The notes under the pieces: model-generated
What the model was told of the DNA's origin: nothing
Seen by the model: the letters and a program-made list of their open reading frames with translations, nothing else
Databases searched by the model: none
Assembly: GCA_024449915.1 (NCBI GenBank)
Contig: JAMZAV010000353.1
Location: 124,001 to 188,000, forward strand
DNA from: Sweltsa coloradensis
Taxonomy: Eukaryota > Arthropoda > Insecta > Plecoptera > Chloroperlidae
Direction: 5' to 3'
DNA length: 64,000 nucleotides
Shown here: in pieces, positions 11,095-28,243 of the stretch
Position numbering within the stretch: position 1 is the stretch's first letter
Layout of the letters: every line of letters begins with the position of its first letter
Position numbers and translations under genes: made by a program

Positions 11095-11229
11095 GACGAT
11101 GAGTGAATGATAGATGACGATGCAGGACGATTACAAAAACATATGTCATAATATGCGGGATTCGAACTCACGTCCTCTTCAGGTCGTACACTTCGGACAA
11201 GCGCCCTAAACGTATGTGCCACCGCGGAC
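11095..11229 (-). mobile_element. tRNA-derived SINE-like element, copy A
   Basis: On the minus strand the element begins CCGCGGTGGCACATACG, continues with a tRNA-like head whose T-arm reads GAGTTCGAATCCC, and then has a body containing TTTTTGTAATCGTC and CATCGTCAT. A second copy on the plus strand at about 49484-49610 has the same order of head and body (CCGCGGTGCTCGTAC, then GTGTTCGAATCCC, then TTTGTAATCGTC). Two copies in opposite orientation with a shared non-tRNA body support a genuine SINE family rather than a tRNA pseudogene. Confidence 0.7.
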
Positions 11230-12035
11230 GTACATGTTTTCCCATGTTAGTGGTGTACAATCGACATCACAGATTTGCTAAAAATTGGTTCATTGAATAA
11301 CATAAAAAATTCTGTACTTGTAGGATTAGAATTAATATGATTATATAATTTGTTTCGTTGTTCTGGTATATAATATATATATTGATATTTTAGTCGGTAA
11401 GTGATGTTCATTGCGTTTGCCGTGATTTGGTGATATTGAGTAAGAGCATTGCTGTCTGAAACCCAATATTTACCTGAGATTATTTGTAAGACGTTCATCA
11501 ATATTGATTTATAAAGGTGTAGTGGGTCAATCTACTCCCACACTACTGATAAAAAAAGTATTTAGTAAGGCGCAGTTTTGTCTCAATATATGAACTTTGG
11601 TTAATCAATAGGTACATTTTTTCAGTCACACATTACACATGATTTTAAAATGAAGAAGGCATATTTTCATTTTTTTAAACAACTTTACCCACTCACAACC
11701 ATACGACGACAGGAACTCTGTGAACTTTTTATCAAACATTTCAATATGACAACAAAATTAGTATTTTCCAGTTTCTTGTACAACGACTTGACCCAAACAC
11801 CTTACGAGTATGACTCAATAACATTCCATTATTTTTTCGTGATTTTGATGTAACAACGAGTTATCAAACACATTCGACTTATTTAAATTATACAAACACA
11901 GACTTCACTTGACCTGAGTGATATCTAAGAATCCCTAAAGGAACTATTTAGTAACTTAGTAAAACAATGCATAAAAACACGAAACAATATACATGCAATC
12001 CAGAGATGGTTGAGAAACAGATGCATTCGGTTGGA

Positions 12036-12070
12036 TATAAAAGGTTTGGGCTCTGAGCAGAAGTCAGTCC
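12036..12070 (+). promoter_or_regulatory. TATA box and initiator of the trypsin gene
   Basis: TATAAAA lies at 12036-12042. The arthropod initiator TCAGT lies at 12064-12068, putting the predicted +1 A at about 12066, thirty bases below the first T of the TATA box. That gives a 5' UTR of about 29 nt before the ATG at 12095. Spacing and motifs fit a TATA-Inr arthropod promoter. Confidence 0.8.
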
Positions 12071-12094
12071 AGAAGTCCTCGCTCCACGACTACA

Positions 12095-15309
<3,215 letters not shown>

Positions 15310-15673
15310 ATGAGAACACAGACCTGCCGTAGTTGGGGGAACTTTAGTTTTAACCAATATTTATGTTTACTTATAAGGTAGAAACTATGTAACGAATTAA
15401 AATGCTTTTAGTCGAATCACACCTATTTTCGCATTCAAACTTCAGAAGAGGGTTTTAAATGAAATATTTTATCAAGCATATTAGCTAAAACATATTTTAA
15501 TTTGTTAATCAAATTTTCAACGGATACTTAAATTATGATATTTTCCCTAATATCAGTGAGTTGGACATGGGCATGGGCTCGAGCCTTGTGGACGGTTATG
15601 CACCACTAGATCATGAGATTACATAAAACTTATCAAATACGTTATTGGACCTTTGGACCTTTTTATATCTGTA

Positions 15674-15679
15674 AATAAA
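15674..15679 (+). terminator. Poly(A) signal of the trypsin gene
   Basis: AATAAA lies about 365 bp past the stop codon. A variant ATTAAA at about 15396-15401 is a closer alternative. I cannot tell which is used. Confidence 0.45.
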
Positions 15680-16829
15680 ATTATAATTATGTGAAGATGT
15701 AAATGCACACAATTCTTTTGCAATTCATGAGCCATTAAAACTTTGATTAACGTGCCTACTCTATTATAGAAAAAGGTTGTAATTACAAGTTGGATTTACT
15801 AGATTTAATTTGTGATTACTATAATTACATTTTCCGTTCTCCCTTGAGATGGCTATAATTTGTTTTAAAAATGTACTGACCATCTAGCAGGAAAGCAAAA
15901 TTGCAAGCTGATACATTTTATAATGTTCTTGTCGTCCAATGTAATTATTAAATCAAACATGCACTTTGTAATGATTAACAATTTATCTACCAAAGGCAAA
16001 GTCATCCGAAAATACATCGGATAGTCTTAAACATATGTATAATATGTTATATTTAATTAATACATCACATTTGAAATGCACGTTGAAGGATGAGAAATAC
16101 TCGTTACGAAATATGGTTATGAATTTTAGTTTACCACTGTTGTTTTTCAGTGTGCAGTTCATTTTCCAGTGGTTCGACTAAAGCATTTTCTTAGCTGTAT
16201 AAATAGATATTTTAAGGCAATGGATTATTAAATTAGAGGAAACAAACAATAAACAAATTGCATCAAGAAATTAAAAAAAAATGAAACATTTTACTCCGTA
16301 ATTTATGCACTGTAAGAAGAGCTAAAGCAACTGAAATTATTTTCTTTGCTTTACCTTCCTTGTGTTTACAAAGTGTTTAAAATCATTGATTAAACTATCA
16401 TAAGTTATAATCACACATTTTTGTACTATTTCAATGTTGCAACATAATATCTCTGTTGAGCAAATAAATACGAATTAATTAATTTGAAAACTTGTTATTA
16501 TTTTACTAATCTAGTAGAGATTCTGCGAATGTCAAGTTGGTCGAAACTCTGCTTTAATATTTTATTAGAATACTTTGTTCCTAAACCAGGTAGACAGACT
16601 GGAAACTCTGAGAAGTCACTGCCGAACTATTACACTCAACAGGGGCAAGGTCAACTGAATGCCCACTAAAACATTGGGATCTTTGTCTCCTGCAATACAT
16701 TTTCCTTTCCAAGATCTTTGTTTAATTTTGTTGACTCTAATGACAGAACACAAACGTCAACGACTCTAATGACAGAACACAAACGTCAACTCTTGTTCAT
16801 AAAAAAAGGGGAAATCTAAAGCACTCAAC
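15680..16829. other. Intergenic AT-rich DNA with a 29-bp direct duplication
   Basis: No gene is supported. At 16733-16790 a 29-bp unit starting GACTCTAATGACAGAACAC is present twice in perfect tandem. Confidence 0.5.
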
Positions 16830-17436
16830 ATGTATCAGACAATTCTGATGAGCGAGATCAGTTTCGACAGCCCGAATCTTCCTCAAATGATTGTGGAAGA
16901 AAATCAGGTAAGAGCAAGTTATTATGAGTCAAAAGTTCTAGATCAAGGCATATTAGGCCTAACATCGCCCTATCCGTTATGACAGCTATCTATTTCTTGT
17001 ATTTACTTCACTTTTAAGCGTTGAAAAAACAGAACTACGACACAGAATGGTCTAGTAGGACTTAGTTCTTTATTTAAGGTTTGCAGGATCTCATAAACTA
17101 TAGCCAGCCCTGTAACGACTGATCTACACATGAGCGAAAGACGGTGTAATGTAGGCTCACCCCCTTTCTCATGACAAAACTACACACTGATCCCTACTTG
17201 ACCCGTAAGACGGTGTAATCTAGACGTACGTATACGTATAGTCTGAACCTAGACCCTCCCCCTTCCTCTGCTGCAGATAAGCCTGATCAAGTACAACGTT
17301 CCTCTGCCGATGACGAGGAAGGGTGGTCACAGCGATGGGTGCGCCGGTGAAAGAGATCAGGCCAGCTGAGAAGCCCACTCTCTCTAGCAGGGCCTACAAG
17401 GCATACCGGACATTCTTCTACACGCGCCCTTCTTAA
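16830..17436 (+). CDS. Weak two-exon small-gene candidate, unrecognised
   Basis: An ATG at 16830 opens 26 codons and ends at a good donor (CAG/GTAAGA, exon 16830-16907). A pyrimidine-rich tract and CTGCAG acceptor precede 17277. Joined in frame, the product runs 56 residues and stops at 17367-17369. In a different frame of the second exon an ATG at 17335 opens 33 residues to TAA at 17434-17436, rich in Lys, Arg, Pro and Tyr. The two open stretches overlap by about 35 bases in different frames, which could mean a frameshifted gene, a chance pairing of ORFs or a pseudogene. I recognise no domain. Local GC is higher than the surroundings, which mildly supports coding. Confidence 0.25.
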
Positions 17437-20400
17437 GGTAGTTCAATTACTTTACTGGTAAACGGACTTATTGACCAAAGAAGATCATTTATTTGGGATC
17501 TGCAAAGAAAATAAGAAAATCCAAAAGTGAAGTTTAAAATATATTGTTCTCCAGAATTTTGTAAAATTGTTACTTTGATGGCACCAGAATGTATATTACT
17601 CAATAAAATTTTGTAACTGAAAAGTCGTAATTTTTCCATTATCATAGGCCTAATAATCCTTACCTTATTTCCATCCATTTGCAATCAACAATTCTAGACC
17701 TATCCATATTATTTTTCAGAAATATAGGATAAGTCCATTCAATTTGAGGAATTTAAATATATAATAAAATTAGGAATAGGCCTACATACTTATTAAAATT
17801 ACATATAGGCCTAGCAAAAGTTTATTAAGCTAGCAAGAAAATTAGTACAGAACATGCATCCGAGAGGATCACGACCCGGCACCTCCACCAAACTCTGCAC
17901 AAGTCCAAAGTTCCTCCACCAGGGGGAACAAACATTGACACCTTCTGACAACTGTTGCAACAATTACGGGAGGTTTGGAGTTTGTATGCCTAGGTATATA
18001 TAAATTTCAGACAAAAATCTGTGAACTAGAGGTTTCTAAACGTTGATCGCAGCTGTTTTGATTCTTTCAATGGTCGCATGGAAATTGCCCTGTTTTGTCT
18101 CTTCCTTATGAAAAAGTTGGTTTGGTGTATTGGTTGGTTTACTAACTATAGTTTAAAGTTCTATGTACATATTTTGTATTCTGTTGAAACTCGAGTATTT
18201 ATTGCCCAACGTCTGGCTGCACAGGGAACCAACATTGAACTACATGGCAAACATTGATTTGTCGTACAGTAGACAGAAATTGTAACAGAGGTTTCTAACG
18301 TTGTTCGGTTGTTTTATTCTTTCAATGCTCTCTGAGAAATGTACCTGGTTTCCTTTGAAAAGTTTTCGATTGGTAGGATCTTATACAGATAATTATATTG
18401 AATATTTGAAATTCTGTGATATTGTATGATTTTATGCCATTGGCTGATTGACCAAATGTTAAGAACTACAGGGAAATGATGCTCGTAAAACGTATTACAA
18501 TATTTTTTGGGTTTTATTTTTTCTAATTAGAAGTTATTTTAAACACTTGTTTCTCGTGAGATTTACGAATTTAACAAATGTGATATTATAATTTTAATCT
18601 CATTCTTGACTATATCGTTATATCAGAAGATGTATGTGTTAAACTTAACAAAATTGTTTTTTTCTCTTAAAAAATAATATTTTTAATTTCTGTAAAGCAA
18701 TAAAAAAATTTATAAATTAATCTTCCCTAGATTGTAAGCTGTTGCTATACAGCCAATTGTTTGTATACCTATAGACGATATATCTAAAAAAATTATTCCA
18801 TGTCTTCCAACACGCCTCCATATGATAGAAACAGCTGGCCCGAGTTTCTTACACCGCAATAGTATGGACGCGGAACGGCTGCAATGCACCTACAAAACCC
18901 TGTTAATATTTCACCGCTCGTGACCACGTTATTACAATTCATGATACTGGACATCCGAAAAATCATCATCACCACATCTAATTAAATCCAGGATTGTGAG
19001 CCAAACCGCAGTTCCGTGCGATTTAATCCTGGCGCTAAATGCCAAATCCCTAATTAACATGAGTTTCTGGAACTACCCTTGGCAAGGTTAGAATGAGACC
19101 TCTCTAACGGTCTCGACTAACCCACATCACAGTCATAATCTGAACCAGGTTTCTCTCACGCCATGGGAGAGGTTCTAAAACCCACATCGATTTTATTCAT
19201 TTTACAAATCTTCATACATATGCCTATAACAATAACCCTTCAATATTAAGTACGATAAAAAAATCGATTTGAATTATATTTGAATGGGAAATAATTGAAT
19301 TGTACATTGTTTGTATGTAGGCCTATGTATAGTATTGTATGCATTATGACCTAACGGTTGACGCGCCCTTAATTTAAAAAAAATGAAAATCAAATAGATT
19401 AGAATTAGATATTAAAACATGGCATTGTTAGTTAAAAATGGTTATTTTCTACCAGTAGGTATCTAAAATAAAGCTAAAAAACATTATAATTTAGGTCGAG
19501 ATATAATATGAATGAGAGTTTATATAGGTTACCTTACAAATAAAAATATGAAATTGTCTTCCTTGAAATATTCACAAAATAAGTCAAATTAAAAGATTGT
19601 CAAGCATAAAAAAATCAGCCAAAGACACAAGTGATGTGCAACGAATAACACCAACACCAACTAAATATAACAGCGCATGAAAACACTGATAAGCATAAGA
19701 AGTAGAATCTGGCAACGTATTTCATGTTACTTAAGTTTAACTCGATTTTGTAAGATAAAGGAAAAATATACGAGTAACCGTTAATCCGATTTAACAAGAC
19801 GTTTGTTTTAGCAATTATCTCCGCATTCGTTCGGAAAGAGAATCGATCTTGAGGTCCACAAAAGCTCACTCTTCCATACCCCCTCTGTGGACATATGCAT
19901 CTTCCTGTTTACTGCACCCTCTACTTCCTTCCGCCTTTTTCAATTCCTGAGGGTTCTAGGGAGAGATCCATAGGGAGGATCCCCGCAGCCAGACACTTCA
20001 ATGCCACCCCTAAGATAAACCTCTATTCACACTCAGCACGGGATTAGGGGAGTCAATTTCTAGAGATCCACCCAATTCATCTTATTTCCTTACGAGGGAG
20101 CGGGGATTTTTAGAGAAGATTCCCAATAATGCCAATTAGAGCTGCTACGAAAACGTGAGAATACAATTTACACACTAATGGTGTTTACAATGCTCTTCGT
20201 CACATTCTTAATTAATGCCTTTGTTAAATTGGATTTCCTATCAGCATTCTCCCCCAACAAGCCGCCGGTTTAAACATTTCATAATAATTATACAAATAAG
20301 AAGACGATGTTAGGGAATTGTTTCCGTAGAGAGTTAACACCCTCACACATGACATATTCAAATGTGCGCTCTTCTTGTGAACAGCTCCCTCATGACTGAA

Positions 20401-23400
20401 CTACACATGTCATGTTAAACCGGACCATCACCACTTGAAGAACAACTTTGAAATGATTTTCATCATTATCCATCGCCGTTTCCTGCTTCTGGAAGGGTCA
20501 GCATGGGTTTTCGACAACTTTAAAAAAAATCAATGTGAACAACCATCTAATATGAAACTATATTATAATCTAATTAAGTATCTGTATCTATAATAGCGCA
20601 AGGCCCTCTAAAACTGTTCTCCGTATATCAGCATTTTAAACTTGCATGTACAAGCTATTATTATAAACAAACTGTGCTACGACAAACATGTAAGGACAAT
20701 TTTCTTAAACGAAGTAATTATGATGAATACAATAAACCCGGCACCTCCACCAACATTTCAAATCGCCAAAGCAAAATATCTTTCAAAACGTTATACTAAA
20801 TGCTTTGTTAACTATCATGTCCTATGTGAATAACTGAATGACTCATGTTACACCCACTTTGTTTTGCTTAATATTGTTTGTAACATTTTATATTAAGTTT
20901 AGTCGCATTGTTAATAAAGATGTTCAAACGAATTTGTCAGGGCATGTAGTACATAGAGAATTTACTATACCCTGATATCTGAAAACTGGTATGTTTTGAC
21001 GGATAAGGTTTGATAGTCGATCATAACTCTAGTAAATATATTTACGGAACAATAACCTTATTTCTGCATTTGACATCTATAAAATTAATTTAAAAAAAAC
21101 TAATTACACAGTTTTTGCTATGTCCTTGCTTATTTTGTGTAGTTATACAGTCAGTGAGCGCATAAAATCTTGATGTAGCAGAGTTTAATACATTTGAAAG
21201 ATATAATTTTATTTTAATGACGTGATCAACGCTGTTAAAATTGGAAAAATCAGCAAAGTACACTCTACAACAATACTGCAATAGCATTTTATAAGTATTT
21301 ATAATAAAACAAATGTTGAAATAATTGCAATATTGTGGAGTGGTACAGCATAACTTGACAATCTACATATTTTAGGACACCATATAAACATATTCTAGAA
21401 CAGAGCACTGCTTTGAAGTTCCTAAAGCGCAAATTAATTTTATCGTTAAAATCTTTCTTGGAGAAAAAGGTATGACTTCACAATTAGCCGCGAATAAAAG
21501 TTTGTCGTTTAAGGACAAAGTTTCTTTAGATAGCAATGATCTTCCCAATACTTTCTAATCCGGTTTGGTCCTAATTACACTTGAGAGAGTCCCCCCCCCC
21601 TCCCCCCACCTTTGATCCGCACTTTCACTCGGCTCGGATTTCCATTTTTCTCCATAAACGAATTATCACGATCTCATTAGGCCCCATGCACCCACCCCGT
21701 TGCAAAGAAATCAAAAAGCTCGTTGCCAGGCCTTCGTTCGTCGGTGAAAATGGTTTAGCATAATATTTTTATATCGTTTGGCTTTTAGGAATTTACATTG
21801 TGTACTTTCGGCGTCGGATGAAAAATTGAATTCGAAATCTGTTTGATCTCGTCTGTTTCAATTACTTGTGCCAAAGAAAAGGTTTTGTTTTAACGTTTAC
21901 TTTTATACCCCACAAAATACGTTAATTTTTTATTGCAAATGTTGTTGTGGAGTTGATATTATTTTTAATACAACCCAGAAAAATGTCAACTCAAACGGGA
22001 ATTTGCATTTGTTGGGAGGATGCCTTATAACTACTTAGACCACAGAACCGGTCGTTTTATAACTAATTAATTTTTAAAATTGTTTGTGCATTATTGTTGT
22101 TTAATCTGGTGTAACATATCTTAAATCATATGCTTGTTCATACAATTTTGTATTTCAGCTTTTATTCAGGCATACACACAGAAAAGTGACTATATCAACA
22201 ATAATTTACTAAGAATAATTATATGAAGGCGGGCAGTGGGGCGTGTCTTTGTGAATGTATGTGTTAAAAACTGTATGTAAATTTGACAAAATAAGGCCCT
22301 GCATTAAATGGTTGTATGCTCATTGCCCAAATCATCAGACTTCAAATTGGCCGTCTAAATAAAGCCGTACCACCTGGCATATAAACCGAGTGTACTCGGT
22401 AAGTTTCTCCCTTCCCCTTTCCCTTCCCCTTAAACACCCAATGTACCATCGCAAACCCACTCAACATCCCCCACAGCGAACGGCAAAACTTTTCCCTTCC
22501 AAACTTTCTTCTTTTTTACAAAATCGTGGCGGCTTCACTTACCCATTTACATAAATTTGTATAACAAATAAGACACCGCCGAAATAATCTTATTGTCATA
22601 GGCTTTCAAACCTCGTAATTTGATTGGATAAAGTGCGCGGGCTGCTTGCGATAGTGCCAACATTGTTGGCGGCCATTTTATAAACGTCCCAACTAATCAA
22701 TACAGTTTGAATTTCATTATCTTATATTCTTCACAAAATATTACCAACTTATCATTTTAATACTCAAACAATATTCGACATGTTATTTTGGACATTTATT
22801 TGGGCACCCTGTTTGATGTTTTTATTTTATTACCAGTTCTAAATTGATTATTAAATTGACTGGCAATTTGCAGAGCGTTTCTCGACTGATGGTAAAAGAA
22901 GACAAAAGAGGCGATGTCTGTGTCGCAAATATCAGCTAGAAACTAGGGAAGTATTTTACTTTCCGTATCCAGAGGTGAGCCCTGGAGTCGTCATCGGGAA
23001 CCCCCCCCCCCCTCTCCTCGACGATGATGACGACGACGATAACGACGAAAACGACGATACGAACGATGACAAAGATTACGTCTTGAGAAACCCACCCGTT
23101 CCTCTACTTTTCTCTGGCTGGATCATCAAGGGATGTCCTCCCAATATCCGATTGTGTGACGCATTCTGACAGTTAAAATAACTTGGATATATTGTAACGA
23201 ATAATACTTTTCAGCGAACGTAGCGTCATGTAAATATTCAAACATTATTTTATTATTCTAGAAAGGATGGAGAATAAAATCCCATAGTATGTTTTGCCTA
23301 AAGCTCCTAATATAGATAGATTGTGCTTCCACAATAATATTTTGAAGCTACGATTGTAAAGAAAAATTTACTTACACTTTATTTGTTACAAAACTATTTT

Positions 23401-26400
23401 CCAATACCCACAACAGTATTATAAATTTAATTTTATCATGGAATTCCTTGTTAGAGGAGATATAAACCAATGTTTTGTCTTCCTATGCAACAATACAACT
23501 GTAATAGTTCTTTATCTTCAAAATTAGCTTTACTTTGAAGGATAAACTTTAATTTTGTGTGTTTATTTATGCATACGACTACGATTATTTATTTAATCAA
23601 GTTACAGATTAAGTTAGGTCAAAAGTCAACGTTATGAAATATGTCATGTAGTAACCACTACTTTAATGCTTAATGATGGTTACAGGCTCGGTTCCTCCCA
23701 CGCCTGGATTCAGAATGAAGGTAGCTTAGAGATAGTAGAATAGATGGCAAGATGAATGGTGGAAGTTATAAAATCACCCCTGGACACTCCCTCCGGCTTA
23801 CAGGAATGATAAAGTGCACCCTACAGCAGGCAATCGGAAGAAAAATGTTTGATTTATTTTTTAATACGCAGTCAATGAAGTGAAACGACATGATTAGGTC
23901 GTTTCATTGTACCCCATGCCATGCATACAAAGCTATCGTCATATTTTTAAGTTACCTACGATGCACTCTTAGATTACAAGTGAAATTGACATTTGTGACA
24001 TTTTTACTCCCCCCATGAAAGCCGGAGCCAAGACAAATGCACTATGAGATTATGGGTTGATGGAGATGGCCGAGGGAGGGGGGGGTCTGTGGTGGCGCAC
24101 CGTCGTTTAAAAGCTTTTTATAAACTTACTGTTGGACTAGGATGTAGATCTGAAAAAGAATGAATCGCTTATAGGAACATCTTTTGATTTGATAGAATGT
24201 AAGAATATATTTGATAAGTGTTTTAAATTTTTTCTATGGCCATTTGATTCAACGTTAAAATGCGTTCTTAAATAAGTGATTTTTGGACATTACACAACAA
24301 CAACAATATTTACAATATTTTAATGTGATATTTCGACTTTTCTTCAACAGTATTTCCAAATAAAAGATTATTTATACCTGTTCTACAAGTTCATTTAATC
24401 TAGTTAAAATGTGTATTGCCTTTGCACACAAAATAAAGAGTTTGTATTCTATATCAACGTTTAAAGATGTATTTAATCGTATTTCAAATTAATTTAAATC
24501 ATTTATCTGTAACACTAAAGTATACTTCATAGATGTTTCCCATTGTGCATTTTTATTACGCTAAACTATACGCAGTGGTGTCATACGCGTGATAAATGTA
24601 GCCTAAGACTTCACTACCACACCTACGGATCTACCTCCAGTGTAGAGCGCGACACTCTTAGGAAGGCCCCGAGGTCGAAACCAGCCACAGGCAATCCTGA
24701 CTGAAAGATGTGTTCGAGATTATTTTGCAGTCGTTATTGTGAATGTAAGGGATTGATTCCTATTTAAAATATTCTTAGCACATTCCCTTCAAAATACAAC
24801 TTCCAAAGTAAGTAGATAGACACTTCAATGCGAACATCCATGATGCTGGGCAGTTTACTCATGTCATTATTTTTAACTTCAACATCGTCTAATACACGGA
24901 ACCCTGATTTTGGAAGATTTGTTGATATTGTGTCATTTATACAATGTTAAGCTATAACATGCTCTTTAGAAACATACCAAGGGTCTATGTATGCACCTGT
25001 TCGAATTTCTATCACGGTATTTTGAAATAAAAATAAATTGATTTGTGAATGGAATGTGCAAGAGCCGTTTATGAGAAAATATAATGTAAATTATAATGTA
25101 ACAAGCATGCGTGCTTTGTTATAACCAATACTCATCCTGAGACTCGACTCAAATACCTGTGGTAAGTACTAAGTGAGGTCCACTTACAAGTGTAATTCTG
25201 TGTGGGATTAAAGCCATCCACATAATGATTATTACACTCGAGAAACCCTTTGTTTTAACTGAGTCCCCAAGTGATGCGCCACTGGTAGAGTGTGATAGCA
25301 AGAACTGGAAGGAGGGTTAGAACGGAGGTGACGAAAGATGATAGTTTGGAAATGAAGTCTGTGGGGGGGGACCTCTTAGATTTCCCAATGGACCTGAAGG
25401 TAGGGAAGGGGGAGGGGGACAATGACTCAGCCCTTCAACCTTCCGACTCTTGATAATCGAGCTACTCCCTCCCCCCCCCCCTCCACCCTATCACGACCCC
25501 AACCCCTTTCTGATGAAGATTTGGTTAAAAGTTTTTCCAAACTCCATTGTCTACGATGAAATTCGCATTACAAAGTGTCAGGAAAAGGAAATAATCAAAT
25601 AATTTCTTTCCTAATCATTTACTTTAAATAAACGAAATATTGAAGTTTTTTTATTTAGAACATTATATATTTGAAACAGACACACTCCAATGTGTGTGCG
25701 GTAATCCGTTCTTAACAGGAACAGAGCACAAACTGCCACACGGAGCAGCGCACAAATGTGTGCTGTAATCTGTTTGGAACCAGAACGCGCACACTTGCTT
25801 GTGTGCTGTGGGGCTCTATTCTGTTGTGCTCTATTCCGCTTGTGCGCAATTCTGTGTCCCCCAAAATCTTATCCCATCCATACCCTCACTCTATGGAACT
25901 GCACGAAAGATACACTATAGACGAAGCTACCTATAAGCTTGCTAACTTTTGGAAAACTAGTTTCTTGTGATGCCTTTCTTTTGACTTAACTTGAATGAAT
26001 TGGATTGGAACAACTACAAGACAAGTTTTAGCATTTAATTATGATGAAAGATACATGAACTGGATGTTTAACATTTTGAAGTGGCGTGGTGGGGGGGTTG
26101 GGGGGTCAAAGGAAATAATAGCGGTGGGGGGGGGGGGGGAAATCTCCCAAAGTTTTCCCTTCTTCACGCCTGACTAGTAAAGTTTTGCCAAAGGCACTTG
26201 TTTTGTTAATGTTAATGTTAAAGTTTCTAACTCGGACTCGACGTAAGCGCGCAGCCAGGCGGCGCTGGCTTGACAACAAAATAAAATAAAATAAATGAAT
26301 AATAAAGATATTGATGCGCTAGTGAAACTTAAAGACTTAAGGCACCAATAAACTGTTTAAACATAACTAGTTCATATACTATAATTTAAATTAATATATT

Positions 26401-27414
26401 ATCTTGATAGAAAATCATATTGCTTAAAAATACTGATTTGCTCAAACATTTCCAAACGTTATATATGTTTTTTTTAAATAACAAAAGGGGTCAATTAAAA
26501 GTTAATACATTTCTCTAATCAGATGGCTTGCTGTTTATAGGCGTCACTGTGAGGTGTGAATGAATGTACCTGAAACTGTAACATCCGTTCACTTGCGTCA
26601 CATCCGATGTTCAAGGCAACTCACCAAGATAAGATCAACATCTGCATTGTTGCTCGTATGAAACTCTTATCAGAGATACGTCACACGACAGCAGGTTTAC
26701 AGCATGGGGAAGGATTTCCGAGTAACTTTAAATTATCGAAATATTGCACAAGGCAAAGGTTGTGATTGTGATTTTACCCTAAAGTGTAGAACGAGAAAGC
26801 AAGCAACGGAGTTCATTCGCCGATCATTAGAGTTTTGTTTGTTTGATTATCCAACATATTTACATCGCCACCACAATTTTTTCAGTCAAAAATGCCTTGG
26901 AATCTTTCATTTCACTTGAATTACTAAAATGATTGAAACGAGACTCTAAAATCTTATCAATACAAACAAATTAAATATGTTTTAATCACAGTTAAAACAT
27001 AGCAAGTAAAAAACAAACAAAGAAACAGTCAGTTCCATGTCTCTATTTCGAAATATATGGTGCAGATGTCCATCTATAGATAACATATTCTATAAGATCA
27101 TGGTGTAGGCGTCCCATACTATTGAAATAATTTATATGAAACATTGGGCCAAAATCTCAAGAATGCGATGTAAAAATTAAAAATGTAACCTAATATTGAC
27201 AAAACTATAGTAATTTGTAATTAATGGTATGCGCAAAAGACATTGTGAAAGTTTTTTGTTCGTATCAGTATTGTATCCGAAAGTATTGCAGTCATACTAT
27301 AAGAGGGTATGGCAATAAAAGGAATATTGAATAACAAATATTATAGCGTATTGGATGAGATAGGTAAGCATATCAAATGTTTTGGTTTATAAGTAGCTAA
27401 TTACAGGTGAAGAA
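17437..27414. other. Mostly non-coding region with scattered short repeats
   Basis: No gene is supported across nearly 10 kb. Small ORFs (for example 22975-23169 with an Asp-rich run, 26704-26919 with 71 codons) lack splice context or known motifs. I see long C or G runs at about 21590-21598, 22999-23010, 24077-24085, 25363-25371, 25470-25479 and 26127-26139. Homopurine and AT-rich tracts and GC-richer patches occur near 19000-19180, 19900-20140 and 22610-22690. Confidence 0.4.
24630..24712. repeat. Fragment of a dispersed SINE-like body
   Basis: Contains GAGGTCGAAACCAGCC followed by GGCAATCCTGACTGAAAG. The latter is the reverse complement, with small changes, of the segment at 58671-58682, which sits beside a degraded tRNA-like head. 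This suggests a short relic of the same family. Confidence 0.45.
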
Positions 27415-28243
27415 TTGTGGAGAATATAATAAATTGATGCCCTAACTAGCCAAAAATGAAAATGATCTGATTGGAAAAAGCTGAAAACAAAGTGAATTGA
27501 TGGAATTATAAAATGGTAATTACACGCTCTTTTAAAAGTTATTTATTACATAGAATGTTCCTAAACTTGTAATTATACAACTTAAAAGATATTTTATTTA
27601 AAATTCACAAAAGATATATTACAAAAATAGAATTCAATAGTAACGTTCAATTAAGAAATGTTACACTTTACTACATTTACTACATTCGCTTCGCGCGGGT
27701 TAAAGCCGGTTCATGGTGGGCACCAAAGTCGGCCGACCATTTTGAGACTTTTATATCACCTTTTCTTAACTCAACTATAATATTAACTCTACCCTTTAGG
27801 TGCGGTCGATGCGTTATACTGAGGCAGTTGGCATGGGAGAGCGCCAACGTATCCTTGCCGTGGAATAATATATTTAATTATTTGACGATTTGAGTAGTAA
27901 TATATATAGTTACTCTTAAATTTTTGAATGCAGACCGCGCCTTAAACCGAACAGAAAAGTGACTGTTAGCTTTTGGAAGCAATATATTCTAACTTCTTTT
28001 GATTAACTTTAACTATTCTGAAACCTTTTATGAATGATAATTAAACATTTCTTCAAAAAAATATTTGCAAATATAGAATATAGGTTTAAAACCAAAAGTG
28101 TATTTTGTAAGTGGACACTCAAAAACGACAGCAATGTTTCAATTTCTATATATAATATTATTGTTGGTGAGTTTAAGTTGAATTATGTGGACACAGTATT
28201 TAAGAAAAGCTTAATGGTGCTCCTTACTATATTAGCTATAACA
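27415..28243 (-). other. 3' flank of lectin gene 1, shared with gene 2
   Basis: Sequence from about 27415 matches that from about 50630 (for example AGAATATAATAAATTGAT and AAGTTATTTATTACATAGAA in both). On the minus strand AATAAA lies at 27547-27542 in gene 1 and at 50776-50771 in gene 2, about 700 bp past each stop, so it is a candidate shared poly(A) site. The plus-strand open frame across 28034-28411 is partly antisense to exon 6 and is not supported. Confidence 0.5.

Noticed and set aside
22975..23169. 64-codon ORF with a run of Asp
   Set aside because: It is made of a C run and a GAC/GAT simple repeat, with no splice or promoter support.
23875..23912. Small hairpin TGAAACGAC/GTCGTTTCA
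   Set aside because: A 9-bp stem with an 8-base loop is too common to interpret without further support.
26704..26919. 71-codon ORF starting MGKDFRV
   Set aside because: Stand-alone, no recognisable motif, no splice signals or poly(A) site fitted to it. It is the best of the unsupported ORFs in this stretch and could be tested with RNA data.
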